A stretch of DNA of 64,000 nucleotides from Vogesella sp. LIG4 (GCF_900090205.1 NZ_LT607802.1:3684548-3748547); one strand, 5' to 3'. Positions 1 through 8,676 are shown, numbered from the stretch's first letter. Made by a program: numbers and translations. Notes: generated by a model not told the origin, from the letters alone.

Positions 1-1
1 G

Positions 2-688
2 ACCATCTACATAGAAGGCGACGGCCTGGCCTGGCTCTCCAGCGACACGCCGTCGTTCGACCCAACCCCGCTGCGCCCGCTGGCCTTGCAACTGGCGCTG
101 CAGGATCCGCAGCCGGCGGCCTACCTGGCCCGCCCCTGCCAATACCTGCTGGCGGCCAACCCGCAATGCAGACAGCAGTACTGGACCAGCCACCGCTTTG
201 CCGCGGAAGTGATAGCCGCCGCCAGCCTGGCGCTGGACAGCCTCAAACAGCGCTTCCAGGCGCGGCAGCTGGTGCTGGTGGGGTATTCCGGCGGTGGCGC
301 GGTGGCAGCGCTGCTAGCGGCAAAGCGCCGCGATGTGAGCGGGCTGATTACCGTTGCGGCCAACCTGGATCACCGCGCCTGGACCGAGCACAACGCGCTG
401 ACGCCGCTGGCCGGCTCGCTGAATGCGGCGGATGACTGGCAGGACTTGCTGCCGGTGCGGCAGCTGCATTTTGTCGGTGGCCAGGATGCCCAGGTGGGCA
501 TGGCCGCGCTGGCGCCGTTCCTGCAGCGCTTCCCGCCGGCGCAGCAGCCTCCGCTAAGCCTGCAGGCGGATTACGACCACCACTGCTGCTGGGTGGAGCA
601 CTGGCCGGCGCTGCTGCAATACGCACGCGGCCACTGGCAGGCGCCGGACGGTGTGCGCCAGGGTGCCTCGAAAAGCCCCGGTTTGTGA
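2..688 (+). CDS. alpha/beta hydrolase family protein, 5'-truncated by the window edge
   Basis: The reading frame is open from the first bases of the window, so the true start lies upstream and only the C-terminal ~228 residues are seen. A nucleophile elbow G-Y-S-G-G-G (Ser codon near base 287) follows a hydrophobic strand (QLVLVGYS). A late His pair (D-Y-D-H-H, near base 575) and D-A-Q in a VGGQDAQ strand fit the rest of a Ser-Asp-His triad. The protein is probably an esterase or lysophospholipase-like enzyme. The last residues (GASKSPGL) are encoded by the left arm of a palindromic repeat, so the repeat has supplied the C-terminus and stop. Substrate unknown; the family call is firm. Confidence 0.75.
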   Translation, partial: TIYIEGDGLAWLSSDTPSFDPTPLRPLALQLALQDPQPAAYLARPCQYLLAANPQCRQQYWTSHRFAAEVIAAASLALDSLKQRFQARQLVLVGYSGGGAVAALLAAKRRDVSGLITVAANLDHRAWTEHNALTPLAGSLNAADDWQDLLPVRQLHFVGGQDAQVGMAALAPFLQRFPPAQQPPLSLQADYDHHCCWVEHWPALLQYARGHWQAPDGVRQGASKSPGL

Positions 689-727
689 GCAACGCAGCAT
701 CGCGACGAAAGCGGGGCTTTTCGAGGT
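666..727. repeat. palindromic element copy A with perfect 15-bp arms
   Basis: CCTCGAAAAGCCCCG at 666-680 is the exact reverse complement of 712-726, with a 31-base loop. The loop and right arm (685-727) are closely similar to 25415-25458, so this is a dispersed element and not only a terminator. It overlaps the end of the hydrolase gene and lies between convergent genes, where it could also end transcription in both directions. Confidence 0.75.
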
Positions 728-732
728 ACCCG

Positions 733-1536
733 TTAATCGTAATCGGCGGCCTTGAGCCGCAACATGCTTTGCCGCCGCCAGCTGGCCATCAGCTGCGTCA
801 GCGCACCGTTCTGCTGCAGCTGCTGCATGCCCTTTTCAAACAGCCGCAACGCCCGCTCGCCCTGCGGGTTGCGCCGCGAAAAGCCGACATAGCCGGGCAT
901 GCTGCCAAAATCGCAGACCTGTTTGAGTTGCCCGGCGCGAATGCCGGCCAGCTTGAACAGCAGGCTTTCGGTCTTGATGTGGTCCAGCGCCAGCACCATG
1001 GCATCCACCCGTTGCCGGGTGAGCATCCGCAGCCCTACCGCCTCGGAATTCACTTCAAAGACCTGGGTACGCGGATCGGCGCGCACATCCTCGATGGCGC
1101 TGGTGTACTCGTAGTCATGCACCAGCGCCAGGCGCAGGCCGGCCGACCAGTAGATATCGCTGCAATTGACCGGCTCCGCCCGCAGCCGGGTATACAGCAG
1201 GAAGTGCGGCTCGATCACCGGCCGCAGCGGAAAGCTGATAGTGCTTTCGGTCGTCGCCGTCTTGCTCATGGAGAAACAGCCGGCGAGCCGGCCTATCGTC
1301 ACCAGCTGCTTGCAGCGCGCATACGGCATGGTTTTCAGCTCGATCTTGGCGCCCTGGCTGACAAAGGCCAGCTTCACCACATCGTTCACGTAACCGCTGC
1401 CGTTGCTGTAGGACCAGGGGGCGGCATCGTCCTCGGCGCCGATGACGATGGGCACGCCCGCCACCTCATCGGCACCGTGGGCAGCGGGTACGGACAGCCC
1501 GCTCAACAGGGCTGCTACTGCCAGCGCTTTGCGCAT
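733..1536 (-). CDS. periplasmic substrate-binding protein, SBP_bac_3 (amino-acid ABC) type
   Basis: 267 residues. The start at 1536 was chosen because it begins a good signal peptide (MRKALAVAALLSGLSVPAAHG, cleavage before ADE); the frame is open a little further upstream without a better start. The mature part follows the bacterial extracellular solute-binding family 3 pattern: an early beta strand with SYSNGSGYVNDV, a central hinge (FEVNSEAVGLRMLTRQRVDAMV) and a late R-x-x-P region (FSRRNPQGE). No permease or ATPase gene is adjacent, so this is either an orphan binding protein or a sensor-type homolog. Ligand unknown. Confidence 0.75.
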   Translation of the reverse strand: MRKALAVAALLSGLSVPAAHGADEVAGVPIVIGAEDDAAPWSYSNGSGYVNDVVKLAFVSQGAKIELKTMPYARCKQLVTIGRLAGCFSMSKTATTESTISFPLRPVIEPHFLLYTRLRAEPVNCSDIYWSAGLRLALVHDYEYTSAIEDVRADPRTQVFEVNSEAVGLRMLTRQRVDAMVLALDHIKTESLLFKLAGIRAGQLKQVCDFGSMPGYVGFSRRNPQGERALRLFEKGMQQLQQNGALTQLMASWRRQSMLRLKAADYD

Positions 1537-1688
1537 GAGAACCCCGCTGCTTGGTGAGAGAACTGCCGCCATTTTCAAGGCAGGACCGATTGCGCTTTAA
1601 ATACTAGATTAACAAACCGGCGCGCCCAACCCGCATTGCATGCCAGCCAGCCGGCAGCGATTGCAGTGTCAGCCAACATTCCCTGCGC

Positions 1689-1703
1689 TGGCGTGCTATC
1701 TGC
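1689..1703 (+). promoter_or_regulatory. weak sigma-54-like promoter candidate upstream of the NCS1 permease
   Basis: TGGCGTGCTATCTGC keeps the invariant GG-N10-GC spacing of sigma-54 promoters (GG at 1690-1691, GC at 1702-1703) but differs from TGGCACG-N4-TTGC at three other positions. The predicted start near 1714 would place the hairpin at 1724-1752 at the head of the leader. Nitrogen control of the downstream genes would make sense, but the match is modest. Confidence 0.3.
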
Positions 1704-1723
1704 CCACCCTGCCGCTTCCTACG

Positions 1724-1752
1724 ATGGTTGCAGCCAGAAGGCTTACAACCAT
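1724..1752 (+). promoter_or_regulatory. hairpin immediately before the permease ribosome binding site
   Basis: ATGGTTG (1724-1730) pairs with CAACCAT (1746-1752). Inside it AGCC (1732-1735) pairs with GGCT (1740-1743) around an AGAA loop. The structure ends one base before the Shine-Dalgarno AAGGGAGA (1753-1760), so it could influence translation of the permease. No known riboswitch class is recognised. Confidence 0.4.
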
Positions 1753-1766
1753 AAGGGAGAGACATC

Positions 1767-3107
1767 GTGGCAAACATCATCAATGACGGCGGGGCGCACA
1801 GCGACCCGGACTTCACCCGCGGGCCGGTGCCGGCCGAAGCCCGCATGGGGCGACTGGGCCTGAGCATGGCCTGGTGGTCGGTCTGCAGCGCCATGTTCTG
1901 GCTGGTGGTATCGGCGACGCTGGCGCTGAACTACGGCACGGTGAACACGCTGATCGGCCTGGCGCTGTCGGCCATCTGCTACAGCATGATCAACGCGGTG
2001 ATCAGCCGTTATGCCATCAGGAGCGGGCTGTCGGTGGCGCTGTTCTCGCGCACGCTGTTCGGCCAGTCCGGCTCGGCGCTGGCCACGCTGATCTTCTTTG
2101 CCACCGCCATGTACTACGCGGTGTTCGAAGGCTCGGTGATCGCGGTGGCGATCCAGAACTACTTCCCCTCGCTCAGCATCGAGCACGCCTACCTGCTGGT
2201 GGTGGTGTACAGCGTGCCGCTGGTGTTCGGCTCGGTGCAGCGCTGGCTGGACAAGCTAAACGGCGTGCTGCTGCCCTTCTACCTGCTGGGCTTGGCCGCA
2301 GCGGTGATCCTCACCATCAGCCAGTACGGCTACAGCCATGCCTGGCTGCAGCTGGCACCGGCCGGCGGCGCCCCGGCAGGCGGCTGGTGGAGCTGCTTCA
2401 GCTACTTCATGGGGGTGTGGATCCTGATGATGTACACCTGGGACTACGCCCGCTTCGGCAAGCCGGAAGACAGCGACTTCCACGCCCGGCTGAACTTCGG
2501 CCTGCCGTTCTACCTGTTCACCTTCCTGATCAACGGCACCGCCGGCATTTTCCTGGCCGGCAGCATTCCCACCAGCGGCGGCGTGAGCGAGGTGTCGGTG
2601 GTGCTGGCGCTGCTCAAGCTGATGGGCTTTGCCGGCCTGGCCTTCGTGTGGGTGAGCCAGACGCGCATCAACACCGCCAACTTCTACCTGGCCACGGTGA
2701 ACATGCAGAGCTTCTTCGACCGCGCCTTCGGCCTGCGCCTGCCCAAGGTGGCCTGGGGCGTGGTGGTGGGCGGCATCGTCTACCTGCTGATGCTGGGCAA
2801 TGTGTTCAGCGTGATCCTGCAGGCGCTGGCCTACCAGGGCATTTTCGTGGTGGCCTGGGTAGGCATTGCGCTGGCGCACATCCAGCTGGGGCTGGGCGCC
2901 AGCGTGGATGACAGCGTGCCGGCCATCCGCCGCGCCGGCATCAGCAGCTGGTTCGTGGCCAGCGGTGTCGGCATTGCGCTGATGGAAGTCGGCGGTGCGC
3001 TGGCCGGTTTCTCCGCACCGGCTACCTTCGTGGTGTCATTGCTGCTGTACCGCTACCTGCAGCGTGGTGCCCCTGCCGGTGAAACAGCGTTCAACCGGGC
3101 ACCGTGA
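1767..3107 (+). CDS. NCS1-family permease (cytosine/hydantoin-type transporter)
   Basis: 446 residues, almost entirely hydrophobic, with about twelve membrane segments. The start is GTG at 1767, supported by AAGGGAGA seven bases upstream. The N-terminus (DPDFTRGPVP, then RMGRLGLSMAWWSVCSAMFWLVV) and the segment around MYTWDYARFGKPED match nucleobase:cation symporter-1 proteins of the CodB/Mhp1 group. These import cytosine, allantoin or hydantoins with a cation. The hyuB-hyuA genes follow directly, so a hydantoin or other cyclic amide is the likely substrate. This is an inference from context. A strong terminator follows the gene, so it is probably transcribed separately from hyuBA. Confidence 0.85.
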   Translation: MANIINDGGAHSDPDFTRGPVPAEARMGRLGLSMAWWSVCSAMFWLVVSATLALNYGTVNTLIGLALSAICYSMINAVISRYAIRSGLSVALFSRTLFGQSGSALATLIFFATAMYYAVFEGSVIAVAIQNYFPSLSIEHAYLLVVVYSVPLVFGSVQRWLDKLNGVLLPFYLLGLAAAVILTISQYGYSHAWLQLAPAGGAPAGGWWSCFSYFMGVWILMMYTWDYARFGKPEDSDFHARLNFGLPFYLFTFLINGTAGIFLAGSIPTSGGVSEVSVVLALLKLMGFAGLAFVWVSQTRINTANFYLATVNMQSFFDRAFGLRLPKVAWGVVVGGIVYLLMLGNVFSVILQALAYQGIFVVAWVGIALAHIQLGLGASVDDSVPAIRRAGISSWFVASGVGIALMEVGGALAGFSAPATFVVSLLLYRYLQRGAPAGETAFNRAP

Positions 3108-3127
3108 CGTTGGCTCACTCCTCGTTC

Positions 3128-3155
3128 GCCCCGCCTTGCGCGGGGCATTTTTTTT
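3128..3155 (+). terminator. intrinsic terminator after the NCS1 permease
   Basis: Seven-base-pair GC stem GCCCCGC (3128-3134) / GCGGGGC (3140-3146) with a five-base loop, followed by a run of eight T. Confidence 0.9.
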
Positions 3156-3191
3156 GTCCGCCCGCCGCCTGCACCCACAGACCAAGCATCC

Positions 3192-3205
3192 TGCACTGTG
3201 GTGCA
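3192..3205 (+). promoter_or_regulatory. TGCAC-N4-GTGCA palindrome upstream of hyuB
   Basis: TGCACTGTGGTGCA is a perfect 5+5 inverted repeat about 110 bases before the hyuB start. It may be an operator, perhaps for the AraC regulator downstream. The spacing does not fit an NtrC site. Nothing else in 3156-3313 is recognisable apart from one copy of the TTGCGGCCAACCTT motif at 3271-3284. Confidence 0.3.
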
Positions 3206-3313
3206 AGAGCCGCGCGCGGCAAGGGCATAAGGTACAGACACAGGCCGGTGATTACATCGGTACCAGCCCCTTGCGGCCAACCTTGCAGGCCGCCGGACAA
3301 ACGGAGACGCACC

Positions 3314-5098
3314 ATGACGCAAGCCCCTCACCACGCCGGCCGGGTCGACCCGATCACCCTGGCCGTGATACGCGGCGCGCTGGAAACCACGCAGCGGGAA
3401 ATGACGCTGACGCTGGAAAAAACCGGCCGCTCCAGCGTGTTCAACCTGGCGCACGACTACAGCAATGCACTGTTCGACCACCTGCCGGAGATGATCCTGC
3501 AGGGCCAGGACATCCCCATTCACCTGGGTTCGCTGATTCCGGCGATGAAAGCCGTGGCCGGCTACTTTGGCGACGACATCCACGAAGGCGATGTGATCTA
3601 CCACAACGACCCGGCCTACCAGGGCAGCCACATCCTGGACTGCTGCATGTACAAGCCGGTGTTCTACCAGGGCGAGTTGGTGTTCTGGACGGTGTGCAAG
3701 GGCCACCTCACCGACATCGGCGGCCCGGTGCCGGCCGGCTACAACCCGGCCGCCAGGGAAATCTACGCCGAGGGCCTGCGCATTCCGCCGGTGAAGCTGT
3801 GGGACCAGGGCCGCCGCCGCGACGACGTGGTGAACCTGCTGCTGTCGAACATGCGCGCCCGCCGCGACCAGGAAGGCGACCTGAACGCGCAGTTCGGCGC
3901 CTGCCGCGTGGGCGAGCGCAACCTGATTGCGCTGCTGGACAAATACGGCGTGGACACCGTGCGCGCCGCCATTGCCGAACTCAAAGACATGGCCGACCGC
4001 CACATGCGCTCGCTGATCCGCTCGATTCCCGACGGCTGCTACCACGGCGAGGCGGTGCTGGAAGACGCCGGCCACGGCCTGGGCGCACTCACCATCCGCG
4101 CCAGCGCCACGGTGAAGGACGACACCGTGCACATCAGCGTGCAAAGCCCGCCGCAGGTGCCCTACTTCATCAACTCCTACGCCGGCAATTCCATGTCCGG
4201 CATCTATCTGGGGCTGATGATGTTTGCCCAGGTGCCGCCGCCGTACAACGAGGGCCTGTACCGCTGCGTGAGCGTCGATCTGGGGCCGGCCGGCACGCTG
4301 TGCAATGCGGTGGAACCGGCTCCGCACGTGAACTGCACCACCACGCCGATGGAAACGCTTACCGACGCGGTGCGCATGGCATTCGAGGCCGCCGCGCCGG
4401 AGCGCGTCACCGCCTCCTGGGGCCACGCCAGCGGCATCAACATCGCCGGCGTCAACCCGGCCACCGGCGAGCAATACGTGACCATGGTGCTGGCCTCCAT
4501 CATCTCCGGCGCCGGCGCCACCCGCTACATGGACGGCTGGCATGCCTGCGGCCCGCTGTGCTGCTTCGGCGCGCTCAGCTCCGGCGACATCGAGCTCCTG
4601 GAGTATGCCTACCCCATCATCATCCACCGCTACGGCCTGCAGGAGGACAGCGGCGGCGCCGGGCGCTACCGCGGCGGCAGCGGCACGGTGTGGGAGGTGG
4701 AACCCATCGGCCACGAGATGACCATCATCGCCTTCGGCGAAGGCCGCCAGATCGGCACCATGGGCGCCGCCGGCGCGGTGGACGCGCTGCCGCAGCGCAA
4801 GCTGGGCCGGCTGGAAATCGACAAGCCGGGCGAGCACATCGTGCACCGCCACAACGTGATCACCACCATCCAGCCGGGCGAGCGCGCCCGCAACGTCAAC
4901 CCCGGCGGCGGCGGCTACGGCCTGCCGTGGCAGCGCCCGGCCGAGGAAGTGCTGCGCGACGTGCGTAACGGCCTGGTGTCCATCGACGCCGCCGCCGCCG
5001 AATACGGCGTGATTTTCGACAGCTGCGGACAACATGTGGATGCCGCCGCCACCGCCGCTGCCCGCCAGCGCATGAACCAACAGGGAGTACAGGCATGA
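3314..5098 (+). CDS. hyuB: hydantoinase B / oxoprolinase family protein
   Basis: 594 residues, start ATG 3314 behind GGAG at 3303-3306. It matches the HydantoinaseB family (PF02538) along its length: DPITLAVIRGALE near residue 10, LAHDYSNALFDHLPEMILQGQDIPIHLGSL, then DPAYQGSHILDCC and GGPVPAGYNP. In this family the B subunit works with an ATP-dependent A subunit to open a cyclic amide or lactam; relatives include N-methylhydantoinase, 5-oxoprolinase and acetone carboxylase. The stop overlaps the hyuA start (ATGA at 5095), so the two are translationally coupled. The order B before A is the less common one. The exact substrate cannot be read from sequence. Confidence 0.9.
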   Translation: MTQAPHHAGRVDPITLAVIRGALETTQREMTLTLEKTGRSSVFNLAHDYSNALFDHLPEMILQGQDIPIHLGSLIPAMKAVAGYFGDDIHEGDVIYHNDPAYQGSHILDCCMYKPVFYQGELVFWTVCKGHLTDIGGPVPAGYNPAAREIYAEGLRIPPVKLWDQGRRRDDVVNLLLSNMRARRDQEGDLNAQFGACRVGERNLIALLDKYGVDTVRAAIAELKDMADRHMRSLIRSIPDGCYHGEAVLEDAGHGLGALTIRASATVKDDTVHISVQSPPQVPYFINSYAGNSMSGIYLGLMMFAQVPPPYNEGLYRCVSVDLGPAGTLCNAVEPAPHVNCTTTPMETLTDAVRMAFEAAAPERVTASWGHASGINIAGVNPATGEQYVTMVLASIISGAGATRYMDGWHACGPLCCFGALSSGDIELLEYAYPIIIHRYGLQEDSGGAGRYRGGSGTVWEVEPIGHEMTIIAFGEGRQIGTMGAAGAVDALPQRKLGRLEIDKPGEHIVHRHNVITTIQPGERARNVNPGGGGYGLPWQRPAEEVLRDVRNGLVSIDAAAAEYGVIFDSCGQHVDAAATAAARQRMNQQGVQA

Positions 5099-7179
5099 AA
5101 CAGCGATTCCGACTGGGCGTAGACGCCGGCGGCACCTTTACCGACTTTGTACTGGCGGAAAAAGACGGCCCGCTGCGCCTGTTCAAAAGCCCGTCCACCC
5201 CGGACGACGGCACCCGCGCCATTGCCGCCGGCCTGCAGCAGATGGCCGAGGCGCTGGATATGCCTGCCAGCCAGATCGTGCAGAACTGCGACCTGTGCAT
5301 CAACGGCACCACCGTGGCGCTGAACGCGCTGATCGAACTCAAGGGCGTAAAAGTGGGCCTGCTGTGCAGCGCCGGCCACGAGGACAGCATCGAAATCCGC
5401 CTGGGGCACAAGGAGGAAGGCTACCGCTACGACGCCAGCTACCCGCCGGCACCGCAGCTGGTGCCGCGCCAACTGCGCCGCGCGGTGCGTGGCCGCCTGC
5501 TGGCCGACGGCAGCGAATACGCGCCGCTGAACGAGGACGACATCCTGGCCGCCATCGAGGTATTCCGCGCCGAACAGGTGCAGAGCGTGGCGATCAGCTT
5601 CGTGTGGTCGGTGCGCAACCCGGCGCACGAACAGCGTGCCCGCCAGCTGGTGGAACAGCACCTGCCCGGCGTGTTCGTATGCTGTGGCAGCGAAGTCTAC
5701 CCGCAGGTGCGCGAGTACACCCGCACCTCCACCACGGTGGTGAACGCCTACCTCAGCCCGGTGATGGGTCGCTACGTGCAGCGCATCGACCAGTTCTTTG
5801 CCGAGCACGGCGCCCGCGCCCCGGTGCGCTACTACCAGAGCAACGGCGGCCTGGCGCTGGGTACGGTGATGCGCGAGCGCGCGGTGAACGCCATCAACTC
5901 CGGCCCGGCCTCGGCGCCGCAGGCCGGGCTGTACATCGCCCGCCCCTTCGGCATCGACAACGTGATCACCGTGGACATGGGCGGCACATCGTTCGACATT
6001 ACCCTGGCCAGGGGCGGCCAGACACAGCTGAACCGCAATTTCGACTTCCTGCGCCACCGCATCGGCGTGCCGATGATCCACGTGGAAACCCTGGGCGCCG
6101 GCGGCGGCTCCATCGCCCACATCAACCCCTTCGGCATGCTGGAAGTGGGCCCGCACAGCGCCGGCGCCACCCCAGGCCCGGCCTGCTACGGCAAGGGCGG
6201 CGAGCAGGCCACCGTTACCGACGGCAACCTGGCGCTGGGCTATCTGCGCCCCGGCGCGGTACTGGGCGGCAGCATCCGCCTCGACCAGCACAAGGCGCGG
6301 CAGGCGATTGCGGCCAACGTTGCCACGCCGCTGGATATCAGCGTGGAAAAGGCCGCCTTCGGCATCAACACCCTGGTGAACATGAATATGGCCAACGGCA
6401 TCCGCCGCATCTCCATCGAACAGGGCTACGACCCGCGCGACTTCGCGCTGATCTGCGCCGGCGGCGCCACCGGCATGCACATCACCGCGCTGGCCGAGGA
6501 GCTGGGCGTGGAAACCGTGCTGGTGCCCAAGTCGGCCTCCTGCCTGTGCGCCTTCGGCCAGGTGATCTCCGACGTGAAATACAACTTCCTGGCCAGCGCG
6601 CCGATGCGCCTGCACCGCGAAGCGGACCTGGCCGAGCTGAACCGGCTGTTCGCCGACATGGAGCAGCGCGGCCGCCAGCTGTTGCTGGACGACGGCTTTG
6701 ACGCCGCCGACATCCGCGTGCACCGCAGCGTGGAGATGCGCTACATGGGGCAGATCCACGAATGCACGGTGGACATCGCCGCCGGCGAACTTGGCGCCGC
6801 CAGCGTGGACGCCATCCTCGCCGCCTTCCATGCCCGCCACGAGGCACTGTTCACCTACAGCGAGCCGCACAACCCTGTGGAGCTGGTGAACCTGGAATGC
6901 ACCCTCACCGGCCTGGTGGACAAGCCGGCGCTGCCCGATCTGGCGCACGACGCCGACAGCATCCGCGAGGCGCACGACGGCTTCCGCCCGATGTTGTTCG
7001 ACGACAGCGGCCGCTGGGTGGAAACCCCGGTGTACCGCGGCGACAAGCTGCTGGCCGGCAGCCGCATCGTCGGCCCCGCCGCCATCGAGGAGCCCACCAC
7101 CACTGTGGTGATTCGCCCCGGCTGGCAGGCGGAACTGCACGCCTCCGGCAGCTATCGCCTGACACGCTGGCAGGAATAG
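5095..7179 (+). CDS. hyuA: hydantoinase A / oxoprolinase family ATP-dependent subunit
   Basis: 694 residues, start ATG 5095 overlapping the hyuB stop by four bases. The N-terminus LGVDAGGTFTDFVL is the actin-like ATPase phosphate loop of the Hydant_A_N domain. TVDMGGTSFDITLARGG near residue 300 is the second phosphate motif at the start of the Hydantoinase_A domain (PF01968). GAGGGSIAHIN and GGATGMHITALAEELG are further family signatures. With HyuB it should form an ATP-dependent amidohydrolase acting on a cyclic amide. No carbamoylase (hyuC) or racemase (hyuE) is nearby, so a classical D-hydantoin-to-amino-acid pathway is not complete here. Confidence 0.9.
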   Translation: MKQRFRLGVDAGGTFTDFVLAEKDGPLRLFKSPSTPDDGTRAIAAGLQQMAEALDMPASQIVQNCDLCINGTTVALNALIELKGVKVGLLCSAGHEDSIEIRLGHKEEGYRYDASYPPAPQLVPRQLRRAVRGRLLADGSEYAPLNEDDILAAIEVFRAEQVQSVAISFVWSVRNPAHEQRARQLVEQHLPGVFVCCGSEVYPQVREYTRTSTTVVNAYLSPVMGRYVQRIDQFFAEHGARAPVRYYQSNGGLALGTVMRERAVNAINSGPASAPQAGLYIARPFGIDNVITVDMGGTSFDITLARGGQTQLNRNFDFLRHRIGVPMIHVETLGAGGGSIAHINPFGMLEVGPHSAGATPGPACYGKGGEQATVTDGNLALGYLRPGAVLGGSIRLDQHKARQAIAANVATPLDISVEKAAFGINTLVNMNMANGIRRISIEQGYDPRDFALICAGGATGMHITALAEELGVETVLVPKSASCLCAFGQVISDVKYNFLASAPMRLHREADLAELNRLFADMEQRGRQLLLDDGFDAADIRVHRSVEMRYMGQIHECTVDIAAGELGAASVDAILAAFHARHEALFTYSEPHNPVELVNLECTLTGLVDKPALPDLAHDADSIREAHDGFRPMLFDDSGRWVETPVYRGDKLLAGSRIVGPAAIEEPTTTVVIRPGWQAELHASGSYRLTRWQE

Positions 7180-7205
7180 CCGATGATAAGTTGAGCAGCA
7201 AGACC

Positions 7206-7228
7206 GCAGCCGGCCCCGTGCCGGCTGC
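7206..7228 (+). other. perfect 9-bp hairpin after hyuA
   Basis: GCAGCCGGC (7206-7214) pairs with GCCGGCTGC (7220-7228). There is no T tract, so it is more likely an mRNA-stabilising or pausing hairpin than a full terminator. Confidence 0.4.
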
Positions 7229-7297
7229 CGCGTTGCAGAACCCGTTGCAAAGACGGCGGGCGGAGCGATCCACAACGCGCACCAAGAGGAGAGACAC

Positions 7298-8254
7298 ATG
7301 AAACAGCACTACAGCACGGCCGGCGCCGGGCCCGTCGAGCGCATGCGCAGCTGGCAGGATGTGATCCGCAGCACCTACTTCGACCTGCAGCTGGATTTTC
7401 GCGATGCGGCCAACTTTGAAGCCTGCCTCACCCGCTGGAGCCTGGGCGAGCTGTCGCTGTCTCGACTCAGCTCCAGCCCGCTGCGCTACCGCCGCACCAG
7501 CGGCGAAAGCGCCGACAGCCGCGACGAGCAGTTTTTGGTGTCGCTGCCGCGCCAGAGCGACATCCGCTTCAGCCAGATGGGGCGCGACGCGCTGTGCCCG
7601 CCCGGCCACTTCCTGCTGGAGCGCAGCCTGGACCCGTACGAGTTCAGCCACAGCCGCGACAACAATCTGTGGGTGCTGAAGATACCCGGCGCGCTGCTGC
7701 GCCACCGCCTGCGTCACCCGGAGCGCTTCTGCGCGCTGACCTTCGACGGCGGCAGCGGCATCGGCGCGCTGTTCAGCAGCTACGTCAACGCGGTGGGCAG
7801 CCAGCTGGAACAGGGCCAGGAAGTGCTGCACCCGCTGATCGGCCAGCAGCTGCTGGAGCTGTTCGTGGCCTGCACCGAAAACAGCCCGGCGGTGCTGGAT
7901 TCGCAGGGCTCTGGCGTGCGCGCCGCCCACCTGCAGCGCATCGAACAGCATGTGCGCCGCAACCTGGCCGACACCGCGCTGAGCCCGGAGCAGATCGCCC
8001 AGGCCTGCCGCATCTCCACCCGCTACCTGCACGACCTGTTCCGCGACACCGGCCAGACTTTCAGCCAGTGGCTGCGCGAACAGCGGCTGGAAGGCGCACG
8101 CCAGGCGCTGGTGCGCCAACCGCGACTGAGCCTGGCGCAAATCGCCTACCAGTGGGGATTTACCGACCAGTCGCACTTCTGCCGGGTTTTCAAGCAGCGT
8201 TACGGCCATACCCCCAGCGAGGAACGCGGGCAGCAATTGCGACTGCAGCATTGA
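7298..8254 (+). CDS. AraC-family transcriptional regulator
   Basis: 318 residues; ATG 7298 follows AAGAGGAGAG. Residues ~15-190 resemble the AraC_binding_2 ligand domain seen in FeaR-like regulators (WSLGELSLSRLSSSPLRYRRT, then DEQFLVSLPRQS). Residues ~215-315 carry two helix-turn-helix motifs (ARRNLADTALSPEQIAQACRISTRYLHDLFRD-type and LAQIAYQWGFTDQSHFCRVFKQRYG). It sits downstream of hyuBA in the same orientation and is the natural candidate regulator for the permease and hydantoinase genes. Inducer unknown. Confidence 0.85.
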   Translation: MKQHYSTAGAGPVERMRSWQDVIRSTYFDLQLDFRDAANFEACLTRWSLGELSLSRLSSSPLRYRRTSGESADSRDEQFLVSLPRQSDIRFSQMGRDALCPPGHFLLERSLDPYEFSHSRDNNLWVLKIPGALLRHRLRHPERFCALTFDGGSGIGALFSSYVNAVGSQLEQGQEVLHPLIGQQLLELFVACTENSPAVLDSQGSGVRAAHLQRIEQHVRRNLADTALSPEQIAQACRISTRYLHDLFRDTGQTFSQWLREQRLEGARQALVRQPRLSLAQIAYQWGFTDQSHFCRVFKQRYGHTPSEERGQQLRLQH

Positions 8255-8332
8255 ATCATTTTAAAAATCAGTCACTTGGCGGATGCACTTTGAAAATTGC
8301 AGAAAAATCGTAAAAAGATTGCAAAGAAACGC

Positions 8333-8361
8333 TTGACGACAATTATCTCGCACGTTAAAGT
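8333..8361 (+). promoter_or_regulatory. sigma-70 promoter of the tRNA operon
   Basis: TTGACG at 8333-8338 and TAAAGT at 8356-8361 are separated by 17 bases. A GC-rich stretch between the -10 and the tRNA resembles the stringent-control discriminator of stable RNA promoters. Confidence 0.65.
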
Positions 8362-8404
8362 GCGCACCTCTTCGCGATGCAGCGATGCAAAACGAAGAAC
8401 CTGT

Positions 8405-8480
<76 letters not shown>

Positions 8481-8482
8481 CA

Positions 8483-8558
8483 GTCCCCATCGTCTAGAGG
8501 CCTAGGACACCGCCCTTTCACGGCGATAACCGGGGTTCGACTCCCCGTGGGGACGCCA
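8483..8558 (+). tRNA. tRNA-Glu (anticodon TTC)
   Basis: 76 bases; acceptor GTCCCCA pairs with TGGGGAC, anticodon loop CTTTCAC gives TTC, encoded CCA at 8556-8558. The outermost pair of the anticodon stem is C-A, a small deviation. It lies two bases after the first tRNA-Ala in the same transcription unit. Confidence 0.95.
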
Positions 8559-8562
8559 ATCT

Positions 8563-8638
<76 letters not shown>

Positions 8639-8646
8639 GATTAAAG

Positions 8647-8676
8647 AAAAAACCGACCCTTGTGGTCGGTTTTTTC
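8647..8676 (+). terminator. terminator of the tRNA operon
   Basis: ACCGACC (8652-8658) / GGTCGGT (8664-8670) stem with A run before and T run after. Confidence 0.9.

Noticed and set aside
685..1557. Plus-strand frame beginning MSNAASRRKRGFSRYP, similar in its start to a frame at 25415
   Set aside because: The similarity is real but comes from the palindromic repeat, not from a shared protein; the rest is antisense to the binding-protein gene.
3192..3205. TGCACTGTGGTGCA as an NtrC site
   Set aside because: Half-site spacing is four bases, not the seven expected between GCAC and GTGC, and no convincing sigma-54 element follows.
3053..7299. Very long open frames on the minus strand (675 and 794 codons) opposite hyuB and hyuA
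   Set aside because: His/Ala/Val/Gly-rich translations with no recognisable domains, created by the high GC of the sense genes; the plus-strand proteins match known families throughout.
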